Of a stretch of DNA of 34,066 nt, positions 22,882 through 31,473 are shown piece after piece. The first letter of the stretch is position 1, and each line of letters begins with the position of its first letter. Both the position numbers and the translations under genes were made by a program. The stretch lies in NCBI GenBank assembly GCA_025963735.1, contig JAOQAF010000160.1, positions 1 through 34,066 of the forward strand. The letters are read 5' to 3'. The notes below the pieces were generated by a model. That model did not search any database. It worked only from the letters and a program-made list of their open reading frames with translations, and had not been told where the DNA came from. Source of the stretch: Bacteroidota bacterium. GTDB taxonomy: Bacteria; Bacteroidota; Bacteroidia; B-17B0; Aurantibacillaceae.

Positions 22882-24417
22882 ATGTCAACTCATTTCAGCG
22901 AACAAGAACTTCTAAGAAGACAAAAGTTAACCGAGCTTAAAGCTCTTGGAATAGACCCGTACCCGGCAGATGAATTTAAGGTGAATGCCAATGCCGCCGA
23001 CATAAAAGAAAACTATGAGCGTGATAAATTAAACTACAAAGACATTACCATTGCCGGCCGCTTAATGAGCATCCGCGATATGGGCAAGGCCTGTTTTGCC
23101 GTTATACAGGACGCAACAGGAAGGTTGCAGATTTATGTACGTAAGGATGATATTTGCCCCGGAGAAGACAAAACTTTATACGATACGGTTTGGAAAAAAT
23201 TAATTGACATTGGTGATATTATTGGCGTTGAAGGATATGTTTTTACTACCAAAACGGGAGAAATATCTCTTCATGTTACTTCTTTAAAAATTCTAAGCAA
23301 AGCTTTAAAGCCATTGCCAATAGTTAAAACCGATGACAGCGGGAATTCTTTTGATGAAGTCAGCGACCCTGAGTTTCGGTATCGTCAGCGTTATGTAGAT
23401 TTAATTATTAATCCGCAGGTGCGCGATACTTTTAAAAAACGCACTCAGATAATTAATTCGATAAGAACCACTTTAAACAACGCCGGGTTGCTGGAAGTTG
23501 AAACGCCTATTTTGCAAAGCATTCCGGGAGGCGCCACGGCAAGACCTTTTATTACCCATCACAATGCGCTGAACATGCCGTTGTATTTGCGCGTTGCTAA
23601 TGAGCTCTATCTTAAAAGGCTTATTGTTGGCGGATTTGAGGGTGTATATGAGTTCGCGAAAGATTTCAGAAATGAAGGAATGGACCGCACACATAATCCT
23701 GAATTTACTGTTCTTGAATTTTATGTGGCTTACAAGGATTATAACTGGATGATGACCTTTAGCGAGCAATTATTGGAAAAAGTAGCTTTAGACCTTTACG
23801 GCACTACCGTAGTAACACTTGGCGATAAACAAATTGACTTTAAAACTCCGTTTAAACGTGTTACCATGTTTGAATCTATTAAAGAACACACCGGAATTGA
23901 CATAGGTAAAATGAATGAAGAGGAGCTGCGTAATGTTTGCAAACAATTAAACATTCACGTAGAAGCAAGCATGGGTAAAGGGAAATTAATTGATGAGATC
24001 TTCGGAGCAAAGTGCGAGGGCAACTACATTCAACCTACTTTTATTACAGACTACCCGGTTGAGATGAGCCCTTTAACAAAAAAACACCGTACAGTTGAAG
24101 GATTGGTTGAACGATTTGAATTAATGATTAACGGAAAAGAAATTGCCAACGCCTATTCTGAACTTAACGATCCTATCGATCAGCGCGAGAGGTTTGAAGA
24201 GCAATTAAAATTACAGGAACGTGGCGATGATGAAGCTATGTTTATTGATCACGACTTTTTACGTGCGCTTGAATATGGAATGCCGCCAACCGCAGGGATT
24301 GGAATTGGTATTGACCGCCTCACCATGCTTCTTACCAATAATGCGGCTATTCAGGAAGTATTGTTTTTTCCTCAGATGAGGCCAGAGTTAAAGCCTGAAG
24401 CGCAGGAAGCCAATTAA
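22882..24417 (+). CDS. lysS: Lysyl-tRNA synthetase, class II
   Basis: 511 residues, normal length. It charges tRNA-Lys with lysine in the cytosol. The N-terminal OB-fold binds the anticodon (ITIAGRLMSIRDMGKACFAVIQD). The class II core follows, with FRYRQRYVDLI, motif 2 KDFRNEGMDRTHNPEFTVLEFY and motif 3 GIGIGIDRLTMLLT. ELMINGKEIANAYSELNDP is the usual LysRS lysine-site segment. It is transcribed divergently from the photolyase gene, 112 nt from that gene's chosen start. Confidence 0.98.
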   Translation: MSTHFSEQELLRRQKLTELKALGIDPYPADEFKVNANAADIKENYERDKLNYKDITIAGRLMSIRDMGKACFAVIQDATGRLQIYVRKDDICPGEDKTLYDTVWKKLIDIGDIIGVEGYVFTTKTGEISLHVTSLKILSKALKPLPIVKTDDSGNSFDEVSDPEFRYRQRYVDLIINPQVRDTFKKRTQIINSIRTTLNNAGLLEVETPILQSIPGGATARPFITHHNALNMPLYLRVANELYLKRLIVGGFEGVYEFAKDFRNEGMDRTHNPEFTVLEFYVAYKDYNWMMTFSEQLLEKVALDLYGTTVVTLGDKQIDFKTPFKRVTMFESIKEHTGIDIGKMNEEELRNVCKQLNIHVEASMGKGKLIDEIFGAKCEGNYIQPTFITDYPVEMSPLTKKHRTVEGLVERFELMINGKEIANAYSELNDPIDQRERFEEQLKLQERGDDEAMFIDHDFLRALEYGMPPTAGIGIGIDRLTMLLTNNAAIQEVLFFPQMRPELKPEAQEAN

Positions 24418-24544
24418 TTACTATTAGAAGATATTGGCAGGGGCAGTCAATTTTTTCGGGCAAAGCCTATTCCTTCCTGAATCAAATCACAATGAGCTGT
24501 TAGTTTAAAAAAGTATTTTTTTATTTCCGGCTTGATTAATTATG

Positions 24545-24552
24545 TAATTTTA
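24545..24552 (+). promoter_or_regulatory. -7 box TAATTTTA before the 24559 lipoprotein gene
   Basis: TAATTTTA ends 6 nt before a TTG that begins a clean lipoprotein signal. The spacing matches other -7 boxes in the window and supports the TTG as start. The rest of the 24418-24544 gap shows no gene or hairpin that I can support. Confidence 0.4.
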
Positions 24553-24558
24553 CATAGC

Positions 24559-25101
24559 TTGAAAATCATTTTAAAAATATTTGCTTTTGTTTTAAGTGTT
24601 TCTATAGTTATGGTGGCCTGTAAACCTCAGGCTATAAAAGAAACAAAGGGAAAACAACGGGTTTTTGAAGGGTTTCATCCCTTGCTTGACGAAATTATTA
24701 AAACAAAAAAGGGTGTTTTTCGCGGGCTGAATCTTAACAGCAGGGCTGATACCATTAAACTGATAGAAACCGCGCCGCCCGTTGAAACTTCGCCCGGACA
24801 TTTATACTTCGAATACAAAATTGACAGCCTTACCAATTATTCCATCGATTATACCCTGAATAATGACAGTCTTGAAGAAATTAATCTGCAAATAAACAGT
24901 AACGATTTAGAACTTACTTCTTATTTGTTTTGTGATTTTAAAGACTACTACGCAAACAAACTGCCTAATCCCACCGAAGATAAAGGTTATGTGATCTATA
25001 ACTGTTTTCAGGGTAAACGAAAGCCCTTTGTGGTTTCTTTAAGTGATAACTCCACCCCTTCAAAAGGTAAAGTTAACATGGTAATTTACAAAGATAAATA
25101 A
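24559..25101 (+). CDS. Small hypothetical lipoprotein
   Basis: 180 residues if started at the TTG at 24559. This gives a lipoprotein signal peptide with Lys near the start, a hydrophobic core (IILKIFAFVLSVSIVM) and the lipobox VAC. An earlier in-frame TTG at 24532 would place the -7 box within the coding region. The mature part is unrecognised: it is polar, begins CKPQAIKETKG, and has alternating short hydrophobic strands that suggest a small beta domain. It is predicted to be lipid-anchored in the periplasm or outer membrane. Its stop codon directly abuts the stop of the convergent response regulator gene. Confidence 0.7.
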   Translation: MKIILKIFAFVLSVSIVMVACKPQAIKETKGKQRVFEGFHPLLDEIIKTKKGVFRGLNLNSRADTIKLIETAPPVETSPGHLYFEYKIDSLTNYSIDYTLNNDSLEEINLQINSNDLELTSYLFCDFKDYYANKLPNPTEDKGYVIYNCFQGKRKPFVVSLSDNSTPSKGKVNMVIYKDK

Positions 25102-25455
25102 TCAAACTTTTCCGAGTAAGGTTTTTAGTTCTTCCATGCTCATGGGTTTTACGCAAAAACCCACAATGTTAGTCATCGCCGCTCTCTTTCTTAGCAGCTC
25201 ATCTGAATTGCCTGTTACATAAATTACTTTCGCATCGCTGAATTTAGAAATTTCTACCATGGTCTCTATTCCGTCGATTTCACCTTTAATTTTTATATCC
25301 ATCAGAATAATATCAGGCTTATGTTTAAGGGCAAGTTCAATCGCTTCCCGCCCGGACTTAGCATTTCCGGAAACTTCATAGCCGAATTTTTTTACATACA
25401 TGGTGTTAACCATATTAATAATCATATCATCTTCAACTATTAATATTTTTTTCAT
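25102..25455 (-). CDS. Single-domain response regulator (receiver only)
   Basis: 117 residues, a CheY-like receiver domain with no output domain. The acidic pocket is E8/D9/D10 (LIVEDDMII), the phospho-acceptor is D53 in IILMDIKIKG, the switch Thr is in VIYVTGN, and the conserved Lys is in FCVKPMSMEEL. The gene's start overlaps the end of the upstream sensor kinase gene by 4 nt (ATGA type), so the two are translationally coupled and almost certainly partners. The output must come through protein contacts or a phosphorelay to another protein. Confidence 0.92.
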   Translation of the reverse strand: MKKILIVEDDMIINMVNTMYVKKFGYEVSGNAKSGREAIELALKHKPDIILMDIKIKGEIDGIETMVEISKFSDAKVIYVTGNSDELLRKRAAMTNIVGFCVKPMSMEELKTLLGKV

Positions 25456-26648
25456 GTGCTTTTTTCGGTTATAAATTCAAGGTTATAATAAGTTCCGGAA
25501 CTGCCTGAAATTAAAGAAGGCTTGTTTCCCAATTGTTCAGAGAGAGAATGAATAAGATGAATGCCAAGAGAATTTTTTAGAGCTTCCTCATTCAGGTTAA
25601 AACCACAACCATTATCACTCACTTTTACTTTAACACGGCCTTTACGTTCTTCAACATTAATTTTTACAACACCTTGAGGCGTGGCATTAAAAGCGTGTTT
25701 TAAAGCATTAATGATCAATTCATTTAAAATCAGCGAAAGTGGTAACGCTTCCTGAATACTTAATTCTACCGGATTAATAGACAATTCAAACGATATGTTT
25801 TTTGATTGCATTGGAAAAATTGTTTTGATATGTTCCACCAAATCGAAAATATATTCAGCAATCTGAACCTTTTCAAAATTTTGGCTGTTGTATAGTTTTT
25901 CATGAAGCAGACCTATAGCTTTTATTCGTCTGATAGAATCCTGAAGAACGTTAATGGCAGATTCATCCTTGATATGTAAACTCTGCAGTTCAATTAATGA
26001 AGAAATCACGGCCAGGTTATTCTTTACCCGGTGATGTATTTCAGACAATAGAATGTCCTTGTCTTTGCCAGACCGTATGAGACTTTCAAAATAACCATGA
26101 TTGTTATTCGAAAAATAAATAATTAAACAAAAACACAATAAGAATGTAAAAACAAAATTTATGGTATATATTATATCAATTACAGGCAACCCAAAGTTGC
26201 TCAAGTCAATTGGGGCGATGATTTTAAAATGATGTATGTAGGAAATAACTAAAAAATTAATAACATAAATAACAAGGTTAATGTAAATGGCTTTCTTTTG
26301 GGTGAAATCAAATATCAAATAAATGAGCATTGGCGCCGCAAACAGGTATAGGTAAACACCCGAGTTAAATCCAAGTACGCACGAAAAAGCCAGTACTCCA
26401 ACATTCGTAGTTAATATGATTGCGTTTTTCGAAATGTCATGTTTTGATCGGGTATTTAAAAAAATAAAATACCGGAAAGCCAGGCTGATGAACGTAAGCA
26501 TTGCAACGAGCATGTACAGTTTAAAAACCAAAAACAATACTGAATAAAAAATCCCAAGAGAAAAAATGAACCAGCAAAACCTGTTTATGGCCTTTGTGCG
26601 TGACTCCTCACTTTGAATGTAATCAATAGATTTTACTTGAGTCGGCAT
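25452..26648 (-). CDS. Sensor histidine kinase, HisKA_2 type, multi-pass membrane N-terminus
   Basis: 398 residues from the ATG at 26648; a GTG two codons upstream is also possible. The N-terminal half has about six hydrophobic helices between residues 25 and 190 with no recognised sensor domain. The kinase core has the HisKA_2 phospho-acceptor block LLSEIHHRVKNNLAVISSLI, then an HATPase with N-box LILNELIINALKHAF and G1 VSDNGCGFN. It ends with SLGIHLIHSLSEQLG, typical of the HisKA_2/HWE-like families. The input signal is unknown. Its 3' end overlaps the receiver-only regulator by 4 nt, so this is a compact two-component pair. comF lies 55 nt upstream on the same strand. Confidence 0.88.
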   Translation of the reverse strand: MPTQVKSIDYIQSEESRTKAINRFCWFIFSLGIFYSVLFLVFKLYMLVAMLTFISLAFRYFIFLNTRSKHDISKNAIILTTNVGVLAFSCVLGFNSGVYLYLFAAPMLIYLIFDFTQKKAIYINLVIYVINFLVISYIHHFKIIAPIDLSNFGLPVIDIIYTINFVFTFLLCFCLIIYFSNNNHGYFESLIRSGKDKDILLSEIHHRVKNNLAVISSLIELQSLHIKDESAINVLQDSIRRIKAIGLLHEKLYNSQNFEKVQIAEYIFDLVEHIKTIFPMQSKNISFELSINPVELSIQEALPLSLILNELIINALKHAFNATPQGVVKINVEERKGRVKVKVSDNGCGFNLNEEALKNSLGIHLIHSLSEQLGNKPSLISGSSGTYYNLEFITEKST

Positions 26649-26703
26649 GATCACTTAATAGAATATAATAATACACAAAAAACTTAAGTATGTACACCTC
26701 CAC

Positions 26704-27399
26704 CTAAAACCTTCTTGCTGCAAAAGCAATGGCGGCCACAGATATTTTGATATCTTCCACCTTTTTAAAAACCTGCCAGGCCGCTTCAATAGTGGCGCCC
26801 GTGGTTATCACATCATCAACAAGAAGAATATGCTTTCCCTTTAATTTTTCAACCAAATTTAATGCAAAGATACCATCGACGTTTTCCCATCGTTCATATT
26901 TTTTCTTACGGGTTTGCGTTTGAGTTTCAGAAACCCTTGTGAGTGAAGTAATATCAAGCAAAGCACCTGTGGCTTCTGCTATTCCTTTTGCGAACCATTC
27001 ACTCTGATTATATCCCCTTTGCTTTAATTTTTTTGGATGAAGAGGAATAGGAATAATAATATCTACCCCAAAATTAAAACCGTCTTTTAACAATTCTTTT
27101 GCATACTGTTCGCCAAGGTAACAGGCCAGTTCTTTCTGATTCTGGTACTTAATGTTATGGAGCAATTTCTGAACCTTTCCGCTTTTTTCAAACACGTAAA
27201 AACTCATTACTTCGGTAAACGGAATCCTCCCTGCAAACACTTGCTGTAATTCATTTTCAGGCTTTTTATGGTAGTCGCTTTTTGGAAGGTTAAGCGCGCA
27301 GAAGTTGCATATAAAAACTTCATGTTGAAACAACATGTTGCTACAGGCCTCACAACGACGCGGATAAATTAATGACATGAAATCGTTAATAAGTGTCAT
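26704..27399 (-). CDS. comF: ComF-family phosphoribosyltransferase-like protein
   Basis: 231 residues. The N-terminus has a zinc-finger pattern RRCEACSNMLF with FICNFCALNLP. The C-terminal half is a type I phosphoribosyltransferase fold with the PRPP loop ILLVDDVITTGATIEA and the family segment IIIPIPLHPKKLKQRGYNQSEW. ComF homologues act in DNA uptake during transformation, probably with the primosome in the cytosol. In Bacteroidota the role is mostly inferred. The start lies 11 nt after a minus-strand -7 box, TATTTTTA (27418-27411). Confidence 0.93.
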   Translation of the reverse strand: MTLINDFMSLIYPRRCEACSNMLFQHEVFICNFCALNLPKSDYHKKPENELQQVFAGRIPFTEVMSFYVFEKSGKVQKLLHNIKYQNQKELACYLGEQYAKELLKDGFNFGVDIIIPIPLHPKKLKQRGYNQSEWFAKGIAEATGALLDITSLTRVSETQTQTRKKKYERWENVDGIFALNLVEKLKGKHILLVDDVITTGATIEAAWQVFKKVEDIKISVAAIAFAARRF

Positions 27400-27410
27400 G
27401 GCCAGATGGT

Positions 27411-27440
27411 TAAAAATACAGATTTTACATGTTATTTTTA
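27411..27440. promoter_or_regulatory. Back-to-back -7 boxes for comF and the coiled-coil gene
   Basis: Only 45 nt separate the two divergent start codons. The minus strand has TATTTTTA (27418-27411), 11 nt before the comF ATG. The plus strand has TATTTTTA (27433-27440), 4 nt before the coiled-coil gene's ATG at 27445. The two polymerase footprints would overlap, so the promoters may compete. Confidence 0.5.
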
Positions 27441-27444
27441 CATT

Positions 27445-28362
27445 ATGAATGAACAGGAAGAAAAAAATAAAAAACGGGGTATAATTTTATGGATCGTTAT
27501 TGCATTATTAATGGGCACAAACGGTGTTACCCTATGGCTTCTCTCTAAAGAAAAATCAAGAGTGGTTGAACAAAAAACCGTTACCGAAACTATAATTGTT
27601 GAACGTGATAATGTGAAGCTTGACCTTGTTAACCTGAAGAAAGAATTTGAAGGTCTTGAAGCAAAGGATGCCATCATGCAAAAAGATATTGATGAAAAAA
27701 AGGCGCGCATTGAAGAGTTGATTAAGGAAGCTGAAAAACATAAGGGCGATGCTTACATAATTGCTAAACTGAGAAAGGAGACCGAAAGCCTGCGCGATAT
27801 TATGAAAGGATATGTGAGAACTATTGATTCTTTAAATACTATGAACATAAATCTGGTGGCAGAAAAGAAAAGTGTTTTAAAACAACTGGATAAGGAAAAA
27901 GAAAAACAGGATGTTCTTGTAAAAGAAAAAGAAGAACTTAAAACAACCATTGCCAAAGGAAGCATTCTTACCTGCTTTAACATAAACGCGAAAGCTGTGT
28001 TTTTCAGACGCGGAGGAAAAAAAGAAGTGGAAACAAGCAAGGCCAGGAAAATGCAGAAAATAAAAGTAACATTTAGTCTCGGAGAAAATAAGATAGCAAA
28101 GCCGGGCGAGAAAACAGTTTTCATAAGGGTTTTAACTCCCGATGGTAAAGAAATGGCAAAGAGTTACGACGATAGCTACAAGTTTACGTTTAATAAAAGC
28201 AATGGTTATTTTGCCGGAAAGGAAACGTTGAATTATGCCAATGTTGAAATAACCGGAGTAACTTATTGTGAGGGGCAGGGCGATTATGTACCCGGTAATT
28301 ATCAGGTTGAAATAACCTGCGACGGGGCCGTGATAGGAAGCAGCAATTTAAAACTTGATTAA
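27445..28362 (+). CDS. Membrane-anchored coiled-coil protein of unknown function
   Basis: 305 residues from the ATG at 27445. An in-frame ATG at 27406 would add 13 residues that include the promoter box, so it is rejected. A short charged N-terminus (MNEQEEKNKKRG) precedes one membrane helix (IILWIVIALLMGTNGVTLWLL). Residues of about 35-180 are a highly charged Lys/Glu heptad-like region predicted to form a long coiled coil. A C-terminal domain of about 120 residues looks beta-rich, with KAVFFRRGGKKEVETSKA, IRVLTPDGKEMAKS and ITGVTYCEGQGDYVPGNYQV. I do not recognise an enzymatic motif. The topology suggests a periplasmic rod carrying a terminal domain. It ends at a strong bidirectional terminator. 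Confidence 0.75.
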   Translation: MNEQEEKNKKRGIILWIVIALLMGTNGVTLWLLSKEKSRVVEQKTVTETIIVERDNVKLDLVNLKKEFEGLEAKDAIMQKDIDEKKARIEELIKEAEKHKGDAYIIAKLRKETESLRDIMKGYVRTIDSLNTMNINLVAEKKSVLKQLDKEKEKQDVLVKEKEELKTTIAKGSILTCFNINAKAVFFRRGGKKEVETSKARKMQKIKVTFSLGENKIAKPGEKTVFIRVLTPDGKEMAKSYDDSYKFTFNKSNGYFAGKETLNYANVEITGVTYCEGQGDYVPGNYQVEITCDGAVIGSSNLKLD

Positions 28363-28375
28363 AAAAATAAAATAA

Positions 28376-28408
28376 AAAAAAGCCTCTTCAAAACGAAGAG
28401 GCTTTTTT
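28376..28408. terminator. Strong bidirectional terminator
   Basis: A 14-bp perfect stem (28376-28389 with 28395-28408; AAAAAAGCCTCTTC and its complement) closes a 5-nt loop AAAAC. A-runs on one side and T-runs on the other let it work on both strands. It serves the coiled-coil gene (plus) and queA (minus), which converge here. Confidence 0.92.
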
Positions 28409-28410
28409 AT

Positions 28411-29460
28411 TTAGATGATTAACATCGCATCTCCATAAGAGTAGAAACGGTATTTTTCTTTTATAGCTTCTTTATAGGCTTTCATTACCAGATCGTATCC
28501 GCCAAAAGCGCTTACCATCATTAGCAAAGTACTTTCAGGCATGTGAAAATTAGTGATCATGCAATTGGCAACGCTAAAATCATAAGGAGGAAAAACAAAT
28601 TTATTTGTCCAGCCCACATACGGGTTTAACTGCCCGGTTGTAGAAACTGAAGATTCAACGGCGCGCATAACAGTTGTACCCACTGCGCAAACACGTTTCT
28701 TTTTTTCTTTGGCCGCATTTACAATCTTACATGTATCGCTTGAAATCAAAACTTCTTCGCTTTCCATTTTATGCTTGGTAAGATCTTCGACCTCTACCGT
28801 TCTGAAAGTTCCTAAACCTACGTGTAAGGTTAAAGGAGCAAATTGAACGCCTTTAATTTCAAGACGCTTGAGTAATTCTCTGCTGAAGTGTAAACCCGCG
28901 GTAGGTGCGGCAACAGCGCCTTCATTCTTGGCAAATACCGTTTGATATCTTTCAATATCTTCAGCTTCAGCGGCACGCTTGATGTATTTTGGCAAAGGAG
29001 TTTCTCCAAGGTCATATAAAACCTTTCTGAATTCTTCATATGTGCCATCATATAAAAAACGCAGGGTGCGTCCTCGAGATGTAGTATTATCAATCACTTC
29101 AGCAACAAGGCTGTCATTCTCTCCAAAATATAATTTATTACCAATACGTATTTTACGTGCAGGATCAACCAAAACATCCCAAAGGCGGCTTTCAGCGTTA
29201 AGTTCGCGAAGCAAAAACACTTCTATTTTTGCGCCGGTTTTTTCCTTATTGCCATACATACGTGCAGGAAATACTTTGGTATCATTAAGCATCATCACAT
29301 CACCATCATCAAAATAATTGATAATGTCTTTGAATTTTTTGTGAATAATTTTTCCGGTGGAGCGCTCAAGCACCATTAAACGCGAGTCTTCGCGGTTCTT
29401 TGCAGGATGTTCTGCCAATAGTTCTTTGGGCAGATTAAATTTAAACGAGGATAACTTCAT
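28411..29460 (-). CDS. queA: S-adenosylmethionine:tRNA ribosyltransferase-isomerase (queuosine synthesis)
   Basis: 349 residues, standard length. It transfers the ribosyl part of SAM to preQ1 in the anticodon wobble position of tRNA, giving epoxyqueuosine. Family hallmarks are [52 protein letters not shown] with [19 protein letters not shown], and [23 protein letters not shown] near the end. No other queuosine gene is in the window. A minus-strand TATTTTTG (29592-29585) could be a promoter giving a leader of about 115-120 nt. TACCTTTT about 10 nt before the ATG is an alternative. Confidence 0.97.
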   Translation of the reverse strand: MKLSSFKFNLPKELLAEHPAKNREDSRLMVLERSTGKIIHKKFKDIINYFDDGDVMMLNDTKVFPARMYGNKEKTGAKIEVFLLRELNAESRLWDVLVDPARKIRIGNKLYFGENDSLVAEVIDNTTSRGRTLRFLYDGTYEEFRKVLYDLGETPLPKYIKRAAEAEDIERYQTVFAKNEGAVAAPTAGLHFSRELLKRLEIKGVQFAPLTLHVGLGTFRTVEVEDLTKHKMESEEVLISSDTCKIVNAAKEKKKRVCAVGTTVMRAVESSVSTTGQLNPYVGWTNKFVFPPYDFSVANCMITNFHMPESTLLMMVSAFGGYDLVMKAYKEAIKEKYRFYSYGDAMLII

Positions 29461-29584
29461 ATTTCTAATAAAAGGTAAGAATACGAGATGTATTTTTTGT
29501 GGAGTGAAGTCTTTTCCGGAGAATTGGAACGCGACTTAAACAATCTAAAAATAGATGTCATAATCTTACGGGATTAATGGGCTG

Positions 29585-29592
29585 CAAAAATA
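29585..29592 (-). promoter_or_regulatory. Candidate -7 box TATTTTTG for queA
   Basis: Minus-strand TATTTTTG (29592-29585) matches TAnnTTTG exactly, but no TTTG is seen at the -33 position. The 240-nt gap between queA and the protease gene (29461-29700) otherwise shows no RNA gene or hairpin. TAATTTTA at 29677-29684 could be the -7 box of the protease gene. Confidence 0.35.
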
Positions 29593-29700
29593 GTGAAATT
29601 TCTCCGGTTTTTATAGAGAAAAAGCCTAAAATTCCATAAAACATTGGATCTCAACCATTAATTTCAGTTTTTTATTTAATTTTATACGACAATCTCAATT

Positions 29701-31437
29701 ATGTTATCTATTCATACCATTAAAAAATGGCTCATTGTAGCTTTTTTGCCGGTCACCATTTTTGCTCAAAATAAAGATTCCTTAAGAGCCTCAGCGCTTA
29801 ATTTAAAAGGAAATACCACACCTGATTATTTCGAAATAAGTAAAAACCTTGATATTTTTAACGCTGTTTACCGCGAATTAAACGTATCGTATGTTGATGG
29901 CACAAAACCCGGACAATTAATGAAAACAGGCATCGACGCCATGCTACTTTCTTTAGATCCCTACACAAATTATTACACCGAAAACGACATTGAAGATTTC
30001 CGTTACATGACAACGGGCGAATACGGTGGTATCGGCGCCTCGGTAAATGATATTAATGGAAAAATAATGATCGCCGATCCTGCAGAAGGTTTTGCCGCAT
30101 ACAAGGCGGGTATTCGTGCAGGAGATCAGATTGTGGGAATTAACGGCGTAAACGTTGAAGGTAAACGCACCGATGAAATTGGTCCGCTTTTAAAAGGGCA
30201 GGCCGGCACCCCTATTAAACTAAAAATAATTAAGGCCGGTGAATCGGTGGCCACTGAATATAATCTTACGCGGGAAGAAATCAGGTCGAAAGCGGTGCCT
30301 TACTCAGGAGTTTTACCCAACGGAGAAACAGGCTATATTAAACTAGTTTCATTTACTGATAATTGCAGCAACGAAGTGAAGGATGCATTACTCAGTTTAA
30401 AAGGAAAAGGATGCAAAAATATTGTACTCGATCTTCGCGGTAACCTTGGCGGCCTGCTTCACGAAGCGGTTAACATTGTAAACTTTTTTATTGAGAAAGG
30501 ACAGGAAGTGGTTTTCACAAAAGGTAAAGTAACTGACTGGGATAAAACATACATTGCCATGAATAATCCGATTGACACACAAATTCCTTTAGTGGTTTTA
30601 GTTGACGAGAATTCTGCCTCAGCCTCAGAGATTGTGAGCGGAGCTTTGCAGGATCTTGACAGGGCGGTTATCATTGGAAAAAGAACTTACGGCAAAGGTT
30701 TGGTACAACAAACAAAAGATCTTGCCTACAATTCTAAAATTAAAATTACTGTAGCTAAATATTATATTCCCAGCGGAAGATGCGTTCAGGCACTCGATTA
30801 TTCGAATAAAGATGAAGAAGGCCGCGTTGAAAAAGTGCCGGATAGCCTCATCACCGCTTTTAAAACCAAAGGAGGCCGTGTGGTATACGATGGCGCGGGC
30901 GTTATGCCCGATGTAAAAACTTCGGATGAAAACTACAGCAATGTTTTAATTTCGCTGATCTCGAAGTTTCACATTTTTAATTACGCCACCCAATATTATT
31001 TAAGTCATCCTCAAATTCCTTCTGTTCAGGAATTTTCATTAAGCCAGGCCGATTATGATAACTTCGCCACCTGGCTAAAAGATAAGGATTACAGCTATAA
31101 GACCAGGAGCGAATTAGAGCTTTTGGATTTAAAAAATAATGCCGAGAAAGAAAAGTTTTACGCTGATATAAAAGCTGAATATGAGGCGCTGGTTGCTAAA
31201 ATTAATTCAAATAAAAAGGATGATTTAATTAATCACAAAGCCGAGATTAAAAAATATCTTGAAGAAGAGATTGCTTCGCGCTATTATTTTCAAAAAGGAC
31301 GAATAGAATTTTCATTAAAGAACGACATGGATTTGAAAGAGGCTGTAAGACTGGTCACCGATAATAACAAGATTAAGATAATACTTACCACCAGCGATAA
31401 GGCCATCAAACCCTTTAATATTAAAAAAAGATTCTGA
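29701..31437 (+). CDS. C-terminal processing peptidase, S41 family (CtpA-like)
   Basis: 578 residues. An N-terminal signal or anchor (LIVAFLPVTIFA) sends it to the periplasm. It has a PDZ domain at about residues 105-185 (YGGIGASVND, AGIRAGDQIVGINGVNVEG) and an S41 protease core. The predicted catalytic pair is S307 in NSASASEI and K332 in RTYGKGLVQ, with the same 25-residue spacing as E. coli Prc. GYIKLVSFTDNCSNEVKDAL and LDLRGNLGGLL are also typical of the family. C-terminal processing proteases trim periplasmic or envelope proteins. The C-terminal 150 residues are helical and charged. Targets are unknown. The ferritin gene follows after 36 nt. Confidence 0.94.
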   Translation: MLSIHTIKKWLIVAFLPVTIFAQNKDSLRASALNLKGNTTPDYFEISKNLDIFNAVYRELNVSYVDGTKPGQLMKTGIDAMLLSLDPYTNYYTENDIEDFRYMTTGEYGGIGASVNDINGKIMIADPAEGFAAYKAGIRAGDQIVGINGVNVEGKRTDEIGPLLKGQAGTPIKLKIIKAGESVATEYNLTREEIRSKAVPYSGVLPNGETGYIKLVSFTDNCSNEVKDALLSLKGKGCKNIVLDLRGNLGGLLHEAVNIVNFFIEKGQEVVFTKGKVTDWDKTYIAMNNPIDTQIPLVVLVDENSASASEIVSGALQDLDRAVIIGKRTYGKGLVQQTKDLAYNSKIKITVAKYYIPSGRCVQALDYSNKDEEGRVEKVPDSLITAFKTKGGRVVYDGAGVMPDVKTSDENYSNVLISLISKFHIFNYATQYYLSHPQIPSVQEFSLSQADYDNFATWLKDKDYSYKTRSELELLDLKNNAEKEKFYADIKAEYEALVAKINSNKKDDLINHKAEIKKYLEEEIASRYYFQKGRIEFSLKNDMDLKEAVRLVTDNNKIKIILTTSDKAIKPFNIKKRF

Positions 31438-31473
31438 TCTTTTAAAAACCCTATCTTTATACAAATCCAATTT

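Noticed and set aside
24418-24544. Small RNA or terminator after lysS
   Set aside because: No stable stem with a T-run and no tRNA-like fold could be drawn in this gap.
29457-29561. 34-codon minus-strand ORF overlapping the queA start as ATGA, a possible coupled upstream ORF
   Set aside because: Length is within chance for a 240-nt gap and the peptide has no recognisable pattern. It would need conservation in relatives to be believed.
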